Made by a program: the position numbers and the translations under genes
Shown: positions 13,501 through 25,958 of the stretch, piece by piece
How the letters are laid out: each line of letters starts with the position of its first letter
How positions within the stretch are numbered: the first letter of the stretch is position 1
Assembly (NCBI RefSeq): GCF_001625215.2
Contig: NC_030389.2
Coordinates: 41,777,454 to 41,841,453, forward strand
DNA length: 64,000 nt
Direction: 5' to 3'
DNA from: Daucus carota subsp. sativus
Lineage: Eukaryota > Streptophyta > Magnoliopsida > Apiales > Apiaceae
The notes under the pieces: generated by a model
Databases searched by the model: none
What the model saw: only the letters and a program-made list of their open reading frames with translations
What the model was told of the DNA's origin: nothing

Positions 13501-16500
13501 AGCTGCACATTTCAAGGTGCTTAGTTGTTTTTGTGTATACATGTTGCTGGGCCCTTTATTAATCTCCTCTAACTAAAACTACAGCCTTTTTATAGTTTAG
13601 AGATATTTGTGCTGGGTAATGGCTGATCTGGGTTGGATGTTCAGTTGTTCCCGTCTGAGTAAAAATTGATACATTATAATTCTTACGGTCCATAATGATA
13701 ATTGGTGATATTTCTTATGGTCCAAAGATATATGCTTATAAGTAACTTTGTTGTTACTATATGGGATTAATGTCACTTAAAATGTGATGTTGCATTACTT
13801 GTGTTTTAAATTCTGGTTTCTCAGTACAGTTGTTTTCTTTTGCTTTCTCAAATTTTAACAAAAGAGCAAGTCCAATAGGTGTGCTAAATCAAGTCTTAAA
13901 TCCAAAAATAGGGAATATGGGATAAAATTGCACTCCAACACTATGCTAGTGATGTGCTAAATCACTAGCACAAGCTTCCCCTTCCCTATTTTTAGAATAT
14001 GCTAGCCACTCCTAAACTATTTTTATCATTAAAATATTCATTTCTCTCTCTTCTCCACATCATTTCCCTCTCTCCTCCACACAAAAGTTGTTTAAATTTA
14101 ATATTATTATAATAATAGGGAATGAATATAGGGAGTACTATTGGAGCTCATGTGCTAAATCTTGTGCTAAATCACTAAGACATATTATTTTATAATATTT
14201 TTAGGGAACCCCTTAGCATAGTGTTGGACTTGCTCTAAGTTACATGAAGATACTCTGATTTTGTTCAGCTGATTTGATTTTGCAGCTTACTGGAAGAAGG
14301 AGGAACAGTTTTCACCTTTGAAGGGACTGCAAAGAAAAGTTCTTTGAAGGTTTATCTAAGAATTCACAGTCCTCAGTTCTATTGGAAGGTATACAGATTC
14401 TAACTTATTTTCTGTGCAGAAGTGTATAGTTTAATAGTCATGATTAGACAAGATCGATATGTTCACCAAGTGTTCCCAAAAATTTTCAGATTTCTCACGC
14501 AGACATCAGTTCTGCAAGATTTGTCATTCGACCCTCAGGCATAGATTAGTAGTTTGCAATAAGTCCTGCCAAATTAATTTCTTTTTTTATATGGTTTTCT
14601 TTAAATTCTGATTATATTATATATTCTTCATGTGGAAAACCATTTTGACAGATCGTCACACAAGCTGATTTAGGCCTTGCGGATGCCTATATTAATGGCG
14701 ACTTTTCATTTGTTGACAAGAAAGAAGGTCTTCTGAATCTCTTTATGGTAAGAAAAGAAGTCTTCAGCAGTTCAGTTAAATTTGTTGTCTTCCCTGTTTA
14801 TATTTTGCTTGGTGGAATCTACGCTGCAGATTTTTATTGCCAACAGAGATTTGAAAACTTCTGTGTCAAGAGTAAAGAACCAAAGGTGTTCTTATTTTAT
14901 CTCTTTTACTAAAAATCATTGTTAATTGTTATTAATAAAGTACTGAACATTAATACTTCAGTTTGTGCCTTGATTTTTTGCAGGGGCTGGTGGACGCCAA
15001 TGTTTTTAACCGCAGGAATAGCATCTGCCAAATACTTTTTTCATCATGTTTCAAGGCAAAACACTCTTACTCAAGCTCGCAGGAACATCTCTCGTCATTA
15101 TGACCTGGTCAGTGATTTAAATGGAACCTGCACATCCTGCTTACTAGAGGACAAGTTTTTTTTAGATATATACAGGCCTGGCATAAATTATGACAGTATT
15201 TAGCTGACAATTGTCTATATGTTCATGTTGCAGTCGAACGAACTTTTTGCTTTATTCTTAGATGAAACAATGACTTACTCGTGCGCAAAATTTAAGGTCA
15301 GTTTTCCATCTTCTGTTAGTTCAAACAGCATATCTAGATCTGATCTTCGTCGTTGCCATAATATATTCATGTTTTGCTCATTTTTTAAAAGATGGATGGT
15401 GAAGACTTGAAAACTGCACAACAAAGAAAAATCTCTATGCTAATTGAGAAGGTGAGTCTTAATGTAGTAATTTCCCAGAGCATTTTGAATATATGTATGT
15501 ACTTTTACATATGTACATCTTCTTAGTTCTGCCTTTAAATAAATTCAGGCAAGAGCTGAGAAGGACCATGAAGTTTTAGAGATAGGGTGTGGATGGGGAA
15601 GTCTAGCAATAGAAATTGTCAAACGAACTGGATGTAAATACACCGGCATTACTCTTTCTGAAGAGCAACTAAGATATGCAGAAATGAAAGTAAAGGAAGA
15701 AGGACTTCAGGTACTATATATTTAACAAAACAAATAGCCTTCATCCATATAATTACACCTCTACAGACTACACAGAAGCTTACTCAATAATCTGAATGCA
15801 CACACCAACCTTTTTTTTTCAGGACAACATAAAGTTTCTTCTGTGTGACTATCGTCAACTGCATGAAACCAATAAATATGATCGCATCATATCTTGGTAA
15901 GTTCACTGAAATGTTATATTGTACCTGAACTTTGTAAGCTATTAATTAATAAAAGTAATCAGACAAACGTCACCTGCAGTGAGATGTTAGAAGCTGTTGG
16001 TCATGAATATATGGAGGAATTTTTTGGTTGCTGCGAATCATTATTGGCAAAAGATGGAATATTTGTTCTTCAGGTATCAGCAACATGCACATCTACGTTA
16101 CTATCAGCAAAAAACCATTTGTACATAAAATCATGTTTACTTAACTTGAAACTATCCCCAGTTCATATCAATACCAGATGAGCGATATGATGAGTACAGA
16201 CGAAGTTCTGACTTTATTAAAGAGTATATATTTCCTGGTGGATGTCTTCCTTCGCTGAGTCGAGTCACATCAGCCATGGCAGCTTCATCCAGGTTATGGT
16301 AAGAATCCAAGAATATTTGCGCCTGATTATTTAGATGTTTTTAATAAAAGAATTTAAATAATCACAATACATATGCAGTGTGGAACATGTGGAAAACATG
16401 GGAATCCATTACTACCAGACTCTAAGGTGTTGGAGAACGAACTTCTTGGGAAAACAAAGGTGAATATATGAATTCAGAGCAAACGTATGACAGGAACCGT

Positions 16501-16976
16501 ATAGTAGTTGTGTTTTTATTATTTGCTATAAGTATTGTTGGTATGTAATGTAAGAAGTCTGAAATTGTTTATTGCTTTTGTTACTAGCAAAATTCTTGCT
16601 CTGGGGTTCGACCAGAAATTCATCCGTACCTGGGAATATTATTTTGATTATTGCGCAGCTGGTTTCAAGACTCATACACTTGGAGATTATCAGGTATTTT
16701 TATTAAAAAGCTACATTGTAGTAAATTTGTTTAGAAAGGCAAGTGACAATCAAAATTTAAGTAATAGGAGCCTGATTTATATACTATATGTACTTGCTTG
16801 GCATACTCTTGATTTTATAAAATTGAAGTGCAGTAGAATATATATTTCTTCCATCAAATTGGTATCAGCTGAATGCAAGAATTGCGCATCTGAAACTGCA
16901 GGTTGTATTCTCCCGTCCTGGTAATGTTGGTGCTCTGGGTAATCCATACATAGCCATACCTTCAGCAGACCATTGA
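7546..16976 (+). CDS. Cyclopropane fatty acid synthase (amine oxidase-CFA synthase fusion), 24 exons, 869 aa
   Basis: Plant CPA-FAS of the At3g23510/At3g23530 type. It transfers a methylene group from S-adenosylmethionine to the double bond of a membrane-lipid acyl chain, giving dihydrosterculic-type acids. The N-terminal half is an FAD-dependent amine-oxidase-like domain (VIGAGISGLVSAYVL, residues 8-22; YEKEDSLGGHAKTV). The C-terminal half is the methyltransferase, with SAM motif LEIGCGWGSLAIE at about 637-649, CEMLEAVGHEYM and HYYQTLRCW. Exons: 7546-7731, 9616-9833, 10167-10272, 10353-10454, 10588-10647, 10744-10822, 11057-11201, 11325-11448, 11948-12128, 12762-12790, 13136-13284, 14286-14388, 14652-14747, 14830-14885, 14984-15107, 15234-15296, 15392-15451, 15549-15710, 15823-15896, 15980-16073, 16162-16298, 16379-16459, 16588-16693, 16902-16976. 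Every exon phase joins correctly, the total is 2610 nt, and the length fits the family. A second ATG three codons downstream is an alternative start. Exon 10 is a 29-nt microexon. Confidence 0.95.
9334..9435. repeat. Fragment related to the 5975-6150 element
   Basis: About 100 bp inside intron 1 of the CFA synthase gene resembles the small element at 5975-6150 in reverse orientation. Shared blocks are the GATTAATC repeats and the stretch around TTCCGTGGCTTGCTGAACTG. The rest of this 1.9-kb intron (7732-9615) is AT-rich with nothing else I recognise. Confidence 0.4.
13864..14235. mobile_element. MITE in intron 11 of the CFA synthase gene
   Basis: A 372-bp non-coding element with inverted ends GAGCAAGTCCAA / TTGGACTTGCTC, wholly inside intron 11 (13285-14285). 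Inside, the words TGCTAAATC and AGTGATGTGCTAAATCACTAG recur. The flanks (AAA left, TAA right) do not give a clean target duplication. By end sequence it resembles the GAGCATCTCC Harbinger-like group. It does not interrupt splicing in the model. Confidence 0.7.
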
Positions 16977-17788
16977 AGTACATCGTCAGTGAAAATCATT
17001 AAAGTTTACCGATGGCTGCACGTTGCTGAGGATGATAAATCATAAATCAGATATCTTACATGTCATGAGCAATTATTTCATCAATTCTTGTTTTTCATTC
17101 TTTTAGATTGATTAGTAGAAGATGTTATTCATTATATACTATCTGGCTATTTTTTGAAGAAATGTCAGGATTTCAGATTATTCTTTTTATCACTGTTGTG
17201 AGCAACGGGTGTAGGGAAGATTTTTGGATTATGGAATCAAACCTAATGCATTTTTTGTGCACATTGTAATTAATTTATCTTGTTGTTAACTTGTCTCACT
17301 GTTACAGTATCATGGCAGTGATGATTTCTACCCATGTCGTCTTTAATCTTGATTTCAGTATCCGAGAAAACAGAGGAGACCTGGTACTGATATTCATATA
17401 TGTACCATGTTAAGAACTGGAAATTGCAGCTTTAACCAGGAAATAGAAAAAATTGTATTGAAATAAAAAAAAGGGGAAGTACTTGTCAAAGTAATGTTAA
17501 TTGCAGCAAACTGATATTTATTTACAGAACAACTAAATATTTACTTGGTTACATTTACAGTGCTGGAGTATTAAAATACAATAGTATTATGTACAAAATT
17601 ACAGTTCTTATTGTTGTACTACCTATTATATTAGCTAACCTGGTGCATTACAGAGAAAATGATTACAAAATGCCATAATATGGCCCTCAATTATTTATGT
17701 CCTGTTTTATTCCAGGATCAGTACTCTATCCTGATGGAAGCAGGGCCCTGACTAAAACTGTAGAAGATGTGCTTCATTCCATAATGCC
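16977..17788. other. Convergent intergenic region
   Basis: About 810 bp between two stop codons facing each other (CFA synthase on plus, CCT gene on minus). It should hold both 3' UTRs. I see no further ORF, tRNA or repeat of note. Confidence 0.5.
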
Positions 17789-19987
17789 TCATATCCAGGA
17801 TTGGATGGAATAGTTGCATTTGAATGAATTCACACCACTTATATGTGCAAATATATCCGAAGAATCGATCATTTCATCTTCTTCTTTAACAACAACCTGT
17901 GTCAAGTTCAGCATTAAAGATCAATTTCAATAGGATTTCTGCAGAAAATTGACTTGGTAACTAGTTGGTACATACATGAATTGATCTCATGTCGTCATCT
18001 GTGTCATCTTCATGAATGCCACATGTAGTTCTAGTGTTCTCTCCAAAATCATCGTTCTTTGCAAACCTTCCTCTGACACGAGGGCGGCTGTCTGCTAGAG
18101 TCTTTCGACAAGCATACTGCATCATAAATTGTTACATGATCATTTTTGTACTCATAAATCACATTGATAGGATTATATTAAGCCTGGAAAATTAATGACT
18201 TTTTGCAAGTTTCAACTAAAGATACCTTAATTTTCTTGCTGAAATTCCTCTCGTTCCTTTTCTTCATGTAACGATGGATCTTTTCTTTCCTTTCCTCAAC
18301 TGAGAGTTTCCCTACTTTGAATGTTGAATCTTCCAAGTTTGTAAGCTCAGAAGCCAGAGGAGTCGAATTTGCACCACTGTTAACGAGATGCTGGCTCTCG
18401 CTGCTCAGTGTCTTTGCCAATTATTAAAAACACAATGAACAACATAAGCATTATGATGACCTTAAATTTTCAACATAGATTTTAAGACTTAGGAGAGTAA
18501 CTAGTACCTGAAGATCGCTATTATATCCACGTGGCAGAGGTTCTGTACAGAAAATGCCACCATTATCTCCTTGATATTCCAATTCTTGAGGCTGCAGATC
18601 AGTTCCAAGAAACAAATTCCCTGTAAAGATCCCAGAATTTTCAGTGGAAAGAGTACGATTGAGATTACTAGGAAGATATGAATTTATTCCCAGATCAAGA
18701 AGCGAGCAGGCAGGCGATGTAGGATTCATCCTCATGTAAGATGGCATTGAAGATAAGCATTCATCTTCATTAATTGCAGGAAATGGTGGCCCCATAAGCT
18801 GAGGTACAGCAGGGTCATTCGCATACTGTGAGAGAGCGGCATCAACAGCATTATCAGCCAGTCCAATCTGATTTTGCAGCAAAGATATATCAAATTGTTC
18901 CTGCTGACCATTGAGAAATTGAGGAACAGAAAGTGTAGGAGAGGAAGAAAAGTCTATGGAAGCAGAGATATCATTGTCAAGATCTTCAGTGGAATCAAAG
19001 ATTATGGAGAGATTGCTTATATTAGTGTTGTTATTCGCAGTAATAGGAGGTGTATTTGTAAATGTTTTGTTCGTGACATTGTTAGCTATGTTATCTTTGT
19101 TGGCTTCTGGAGTACTAAAAGTAAGGTTGGTCGTATATGAAGAGTGCTCCTCATAGCATCCGTTTGAGCTCGAAGCAACTTCTGAGTTCTGCAGTGTTTC
19201 TGGAAACAATTCAGATTCACAAAATTCTAGAATTTGAGCACTAAGCGGGCTAGAAATGTCCTCCTGCATAACAGAACAAATTAATTCATAAAACATAATT
19301 AATTCATAAAACATCGCGTTCATATAAGTGACTTCTTGTGAAGGGCTACACGAAGAAGGAAAACAAAAGTAATTTAATTATATCTTTACAGAGGCACACA
19401 GATATAGAAAAAACATCAGAAACTTTATATAGAGAACTAAAGAACTTAATTGTTCTCCATGTAAAATGGTTCTTTCAATTTTAGAATCAAGAAAGACCAA
19501 GAAAAACTTAAGAAATACGCGCTATCTAAAGCTAATATTCTCTAATAATTTCAGACGATAAAACGGAAGTTGAATCACAAGGGGGAGTTCATGATAATAA
19601 CAACATTCTGCAAAAAATCAAAGTGGGATAAGAAAGGGACTAGTTGTGAGTTGTGAGTGCAAAAGCTTTACACAGATTAAAACATCTCGGCAAGAAGCTG
19701 ATTCCTATACAGCCGTGCTTGACTAATTTGTTATACTTGCATAACTGATAACTATGAATTAGCTTTCAGTATATAATCAGAACAAAAAATTTAGTTCTCT
19801 ACTCTAATCAAGATTCTATTCTCTGCTTCAGATGATTCTGAATTAAAATCGTCGATTAGGCCATTTTAATTTTCTCAATTTTAGCATGCAATATCATAAA
19901 ACTCGACATGCATGGATGATTTGTGTAAATAAGCAGACGTACAATGGGAAGTTGTTGTTCGGGATGATTCACCACGTCCTGTAACAT
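17789..19987 (-). CDS. CCT-motif (CMF) transcriptional regulator, 5 exons, 411 aa
   Basis: A CCT-domain protein without visible B-box zinc fingers. Such CMF proteins are nuclear regulators in light, clock, sugar and development responses. The CCT motif links DNA binding with NF-Y-type partners. Exons on the minus strand: 19987-19943, 19263-18508, 18411-18226, 18116-17976, 17896-17789. All phases are zero. The CCT domain (about residues 308-350) is split between exons 3 and 4: RKEKIHRYMKKRNERNFSKK..YACRKTLADSRPRVRGRFAKN. Other family-like blocks are SSPLSAQILEFCESELFPET near the N-terminus and a C-terminus SDIFAHISGVNSFKCN..IQSWI. The middle is asparagine/serine/threonine-rich and probably disordered. 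The start ATG is in the short first exon; a stop lies upstream in that frame. The upstream leader holds a separate 24-codon ORF. Which CMF orthologue it is remains unsettled. Confidence 0.9.
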
Positions 19988-20114
19988 TGTCTCGTAGTCT
20001 CGTTCCTTGAACCTTAAATATATCCGCGAAAAATGATTATGTAAAAAATGCAGAAAAATATGTACAAAATTTTGTTAATGTTGATTCTTGTTGTGTGATG
20101 CTGAAACTTCGAGC

Positions 20115-20189
20115 TCAGCAGTTTCTCGCAGACTTGGACATGAGGACACGCCATTCATCGTAGCCGTTTCTCGGAAACTTGAAATCCAT
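20115..20189 (-). CDS. Candidate upstream ORF (24 codons) in the CCT-gene leader
   Basis: Directly upstream of the CCT gene on the same strand, an ATG at 20189-20187 opens a 24-codon frame ending in TGA at 20117-20115. It begins MDFKFPRNGYDEW and ends SKSARNC. It lies between the TATA-like box and the main ATG, so it should be in the 5' leader. It is not in frame with the main protein and stops before it. It could be a regulatory uORF peptide. Alternatively it could be a first coding exon if an unrecognised donor inside it splices to exon 1. I cannot test conservation here. Confidence 0.45.
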   Translation of the reverse strand: MDFKFPRNGYDEWRVLMSKSARNC

Positions 20190-20336
20190 GTCTGAAAAAA
20201 TGCAAGAAGAAGGTGAATGAGATAATTTGGAGCATGAAAAATAATTAGAAAAGGTGAAAAAGTTGGAGAGAAAGAGACGAACTATATTAAGCATGGAGAG
20301 ACATGAAATTTGGGTGTGAAAAGAGAGAGATAGGTG

Positions 20337-20346
20337 GTTTATATAG
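20337..20346 (-). promoter_or_regulatory. TATA-like box of the CCT gene
   Basis: CTATATAAAC on the minus strand, about 150 bp upstream of the uORF and 350 bp upstream of the main ATG. It is followed by a CT-rich stretch (TATCTCTCTCTTTTC) typical of plant leaders. Confidence 0.6.
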
Positions 20347-20477
20347 GGTGCGAATTGGGTGGCCCATACAAATTTTTGGAGTCAACCCTAAAGACTCGCG
20401 TTGCCATTCGTGCGCGCGACCTTTGCCTCCGTGTCATCGCGTTTTGGTTTTATCGTTTGTTTATGGTTTTCGGGGGA

Positions 20478-20483
20478 CACGTG
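20478..20483. promoter_or_regulatory. G-box (CACGTG) upstream of the CCT gene
   Basis: Palindromic CACGTG within ACACGTGGC, about 135 bp upstream of the TATA-like box. This core is bound by bZIP (ABRE/GBF) and bHLH (PIF) factors in plants. That would suit a light- or ABA-responsive CCT gene, but function is inferred from the motif alone. Confidence 0.5.
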
Positions 20484-20549
20484 GCGCAGTCTTACCTGGC
20501 ATGGCTCGCTGACCTGGCAGCTTGGCGTGGTGCATGGCTGGAATTTTGG

Positions 20550-22673
20550 TCATAATAATTTTTTGGACAAAAGCATATGTCACTAGTTGCGTTTTATCCT
20601 TTTTTTTTATGATTGGTAATTCAAATTTGTAATGTGATAGTCATATATTGTCTTAATTTATTATAAAGTCGGCTAATAATTATTTTTTAGAGATAAAGGT
20701 AGTTTTTGTCAGAAAAATAAGCCTTAGACAATTTTTGAAATATTGAAACAAATTTGGTGATCTATTTGTAAATTTGAAATTCTGAATAATAAAATGAAAA
20801 AATATATAATATTCGACCACCAATTAATATTTTACTCTTATTTTTTCCCAAGAGTGAAAAGGACTTATTAATTACTTATGTCCCAGAGTCTTTTTTTCCT
20901 TTATACACCAAACTTTAACGTGTAAAAAAGACTTGTATCCTTTTTTTTAATTTTTAAGAAATAGTATATAATATTTAATTTTTATTTTTATGTAAAAGAA
21001 TAAAACTCGTTAAGAAAGATGGGCAATTTATTAATATCTTTTATGTGGGTGGGAGACCGGTCACATCATATATGAGAGAAATTTTTAAGTACGGATTTTG
21101 GATACATAAACAAGGGATTGTTGATTTATTAACATCGCTTACGTGGTTGGAAGTGTCCGAGTTAATTTTAAGGGCTAAGATATGCTCGTTAGTGTCCCAG
21201 TTAACTTTAAGGGCTGCGATATGCTCGTTAAGCTCCCAATATTTAAGGTTTAAGTAACAAGACAATGATGTATTTGCTATAAAAAAAAAAAAACAAAGAC
21301 AATGATTTACCAATAGCCATTCTGCATAATTAAGGTTTGGATCTGCATTTCACATCACTAGGAAACAGAAATTATTCCTACACCGATATTAATCAACACG
21401 AATCCTGCACTTTGTCATGAGATCCGGTGTCGATACGCCATAATTAGTCACTGCTCTGAGCCAATGTTCTTGCAATGTTGGTCAAGTAAATAGACAATGT
21501 CCAAAAATGTACACAGAATTCCCTCATGTTTGTTAAGCTGCTTTAACTTTACCTTGTTTTGGCAAAATTCCGAGGCACTAAGTTGTGCTTTTTCACTTTC
21601 TAATAAACTTATCTTAAAAATAGTACCTAAACATTAGCTGAACTGGAATCTAATATCATGTTCTGCTATTAATTTCACAACTTTCTTCTACTGAAACATA
21701 TTCAAAGTATTGATAGGATTGAAAGTGCCATGGAGTCAGGAACAAGCAAACCAGTAATCACATTCTGGTATTTATACCGAAAAAATATGACTACGCGGCC
21801 TCATGTTGTACATTAACAGCATTGTAGCCGTATCCAGATGAAATGACTCTGTGATCTCGAGTTGTTGAATGCTTTATTTCCCTGATCGTCTTGACAGCCT
21901 AATTTGTCGGATCAAAACAAGTCAATTTTGATAAAAGAAATGTTCCGGGATGCCAAATTGATGAGCTATGTGTAGGAAATGATTAAAGAGAGATGTCTGG
22001 CTATGGAAAAATGTCCAAGTGTTCATACAGAAAATTTGAGATAGATTCGTTTGTTTCGTTGTTCTAACGAAAGCTTTAGGTCATCTTAATTGCTGCGAAG
22101 AAGAATTATTCTCCGTCGAGGACTAACAAAGCAGTACAATTGGAATTACAAAAACTTGGTGGTGATTAATGCCTGAACTATCGAAAATTAGCAGAAGTTT
22201 GAAAAAATCGATCTACTTTTATCTGAAAGGAACAAATGTGACTTCTACGACGCTAACAGGAGGCTAGTTTTCAATCAAGTGTCCAACCGAGCTAAAGAAG
22301 AATCAAGGATCGCTATAAGTTTTTAGGCCTGAGTCTTTCTGTGTTCTAGAGCAGGAATAGAAGATAAACTATTTGCGAAAACATGAAAAAAAATTAAGTA
22401 AGAACATGTTGTAGCTTGGATAGAGTCATGTGGCTATCAGGCTATGTCTCTGCATAAGTACTCCAGTGTCGTTAATGTAGATGCTCAAACATGGCATGTG
22501 GAATTGTGGATCTAGTATATGGAATAACGAGCTGGATCAAAAGGAATTTTTTTTCAAAAATATTTATAATTTTCGTTCCTTCGGTCGTTCCAGTCTAAAG
22601 TCTAAACTATTTGAATCCACGTGTTTCGGAAGGAATGTTCACTTTTTCATCATGTTCCTATCATCTTCATGAA
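20550..22673. other. Gene-poor intergenic DNA with a short tandem repeat
   Basis: About 2.1 kb of AT-rich sequence. At about 21158-21236 two copies of a unit of roughly 40 bp occur in tandem, each with TTAAGGGCT and GATATGCTCGTTA. No ORF here resembles a known protein and I see no RNA gene. Confidence 0.45.
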
Positions 22674-22889
22674 GGGGTGGCAATATCAGACACGACCCGA
22701 ACTCGCAACCCGATTTACTGAGACAAAACCCGAAAATGACCCGAAAATCACCTGATTGACCCGAAATTAGAATTTCATTTCTAAAAACTTCAATTTAAAC
22801 TTTTATTCAGTTTTAAGTGATTTTAACTTGACCCGAAATCGACCTGATTCCTAACGCGAACACGACCTGTTACCCGAAATTGCCACCCC
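22674..22889. mobile_element. hAT-like MITE with GGGGTGGCAAT ends
   Basis: A 216-bp element starting GGGGTGGCAAT and ending ATTGCCACCCC, filled with ACCCGAA repeats. Such GGGGTGGCA termini are common in plant hAT-type MITEs. The two flanks each carry a similar stretch of about 35 bp (CACTTTTT..CATCATCTTCATNA), longer than a normal target duplication, and I found no clean 8-bp duplication. Confidence 0.6.
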
Positions 22890-25571
22890 GAGCTCACTTT
22901 TTTTTATCATGATTCCATCATCTTCATCATAGAAAATTTAGACTCGTTCATATTTAGTCATTATTTTCACATACCTTTTTCTTTCTCCATAAAACTTTCT
23001 TTATAATTTTTCATTTGATTCTCTTTTCATTCCATTCCATCCAAGTAAATGCAACATATGGGGTATAGTTAGTGTGCTTGAGCCTTCTTAGCTCTTACTT
23101 CTACAGATAATTACTCGATGTTGTATAAAAATATAAGAAGATAAAATTACAGTGTGTGCAGAACAATGTGAAGCACTAAGTAATCATAATTGAGTTAATC
23201 TATCAGATCATATTTTGCAGTAGTAATCTTACACTTTGTGACCGTAGAAAGTTGAACCTAAAAGATACTTAAAGCATCACGAGACTGGAAGAAGTACCAA
23301 GGAGTTGTACCAAGCGAACCAGCGGTCACTTTTTGGAATCAATACCAAAGAACAACCTACCCACGAGCCCCCTCAGACATTACATTTGAGCATCTTTCAA
23401 GACTGCAACCATCCCAAGTACTTAGATAAAAATCTCAAACACAAGCTATATACACTGAACTTCCGGATAGTTATTATAAAACTTCACAACATTTTTCTGT
23501 AATATATTTTACTTATAATGACTTAAAATAAGATTGAATTATTATTTTTAAAATATAATCAACTATTAAAATCATATTGTTTATTCAAAAAAATAACTAT
23601 TAAAATCATATTAACAGCAACAATTTATATTAGTACTATCTACCAATTTATTAAAACCCCGCTGAAAATGCTCTTACAAACATTTAAAAATACCAAAATG
23701 AATAAATTATTCAAATATAAGTTTATAGTCTATGTAGGTGTTTGGGTGAAATTTTCAGTTCCGCTTCTGAGATTATAAGTTGTGTTGTTATTTGTGAGGT
23801 CGTTGACTTGAATCGAGAAAACTTCTTACCAAAAATCTGAGTAAGCCGTAGACAAGCATCTCTTTACTACCCACCAATACCAACAAAATATTGTACAACC
23901 GGATTTCATAAAGATTCGGTGCTGTTCAATGGACCTCAGATAATAAAAGCATGTGAAACTTGATGTATCTTGTTCGAATACAACCAATGGTGACTTCTTG
24001 GACATTACTAGCATTTAGCAGTACAATGAAGCTACGGCTCCAAGGCCAATCAAGTTAAAGTGGGGAATCAAGTCAAGTCCTTCCAATGGTGATTGTTATT
24101 GGGCCCATCTCATGGGCTTTCCTCATATGGTCCATATGGGTCACTATTCATGAACTTATGTACTTGTGTTATAAATTAACTTGTGTTATAAATTATGGTT
24201 ACTGCTTGCTAACTGGCAAGGAGGGATCTTCCAAATGCTTTTAGAACAGTTCATTTAGAAGTTTGTAAGGACAATTCACATATTCCATGAATGAGTTTGT
24301 ACAAGCTCCCTAGTGCTACTCAGGAAGGTCAGGAATCTGGAGCCATTGGTTAGAGGAAAAACGAAGTATAGCATAATCTGTGACGGATATATAAAGAGAC
24401 GAGGGTTATTGGCGGCGTACCCTCAATTTTTTTTATACAAAATATAGTTTGGGATTAAATTTTTTGACATTTGGATTATAAATTCGACTCTAAAATTTTT
24501 CATCTCACTCATTATCAACAGATTCTAGAAAACATCTTACTTTACTGTCCCAATTTTTATTTTATTTTTTAATTTGACACCTAATGTGACACTAATATTA
24601 TTCATTTCAAGACCATAAAAGAATGATCAGAACTAATTATTTCATGTGGTGAAATGTGTTCAACCACTAAAGGATTGTGATGATAGACTGATAGTTGATT
24701 GTAGGATGGCAATTGTTAAAGAATTAAGTGGTTAGATTTAGATAATAAAAAATTTATTTTTTTTGAATTAATCTTAATCTCAACTATGCAGCAGTAAATA
24801 GTACCCATTTGGCGGCAGTGTAGTTCTCGTTGTGGAGGTATTGGGTTAGAAATGGACGAATGGGTCAAATGGGCCGGCTCCCGATATGACAAATTATCCA
24901 AGAAGGTACGAAACTCTAACTCATATTTTGGACAAAAACCTCATGACTATCTTGAAATCTTTTTACTAGTAGTCTGCTATCCTTTTTTTTCTGGGCAAAT
25001 AAATGCTTTTATTAAGATAAAAGGATTACAATCTGAATATGACATAGAGAACGAATTAAACAAGTAGTTATTCTGTTTTAGATGACTTTTGACATAGATA
25101 TATAGAATATCACGTAAACACCATTTGTAACGAATTGTTCAAAACTATAAGTGATATCATAGTCAAAAATATCTTTTATAAGTTGTACTTTATCTCATGA
25201 CAATTTTGATCTTGTCTTTACATCGTACTTTTAAGACATTTTTCTACTAAAATTTATATGTTAACATCAATTAAATAAGTATTTTAATTTTTTTTAAATA
25301 GCAGACGTATTAGTAATTTTATACTACCCACATCTTAGAAATTTGACTTTTTTCACGTACATTTATGACGTTTAATAGAAGTTTATAGTAATGTTTTTTA
25401 TTTTTTATTTTGTATTTAAAGCAGAACTTTTAAAATTTCGGAATACTTTTAGTTCATATTTTTGAAAAATCCAAATAAAACAGGGAAATTATTTTTTGTT
25501 TTATTTAGAAGTATCATATTTATAGATCTTAAAATCCATATTTAGTCCAAAAATGCGTAAAAGAAATGTTA
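22890..25571. other. Gene-poor intergenic DNA
   Basis: About 2.7 kb without a gene I can support. Small ORFs (for example 24852-25067 on plus, beginning MDEWVKWAGSRYDKLSKK) are not part of any recognisable family, though that one has non-random-looking composition and could be a lone exon relic. The remainder is AT-rich. Confidence 0.4.
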
Positions 25572-25955
25572 GAGCATCTCCAACCATCAAAAACCTTTAG
25601 CTAAAAGGTGAGTTGGATTACTAAAAATAAATTATTTTAGCCAATAGCTCGAAAAACTCAACTCCAACCATACTCAGCTGTTGTCTATAAATTTAGCCAA
25701 CCTCCTATGGATGGCTAAATTTGTCGAACCTCTACAGGTCTGTAAGAAATCTGTAGGAAGATTACACATCATTTATTACCATATTGAACTGATATATTCT
25801 ATTTTAACAATCTAAAATATTAATAACATACTATTTTTAAATTATAACCAACCAATATAGCCAATACAAGCAAAATGTCTTAAAGGTTCAACAAATTTTA
25901 CATAATATTTTACAGGTCCCATTTAGCCAACGATTTTAGCCAACACGAGATGCTC
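25572..25955. mobile_element. PIF/Harbinger (Tourist-like) MITE, copy 2
   Basis: A 384-bp element with ends GAGCATCTCCAACC / GAGATGCTC, flanked by TTA at 25569-25571 and 25956-25958. Its interior is the reverse complement of the copy at 100-467. It lies about 475 bp upstream of the next gene's first exon end. Confidence 0.85.
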
Positions 25956-25958
25956 TTA

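Noticed and set aside
24852-25067. 71-codon ORF beginning MDEWVKWAGSRYDKLSKK
   Set aside because: The first 18 residues look protein-like, but there are no neighbouring exons, no recognisable family and the rest looks random.
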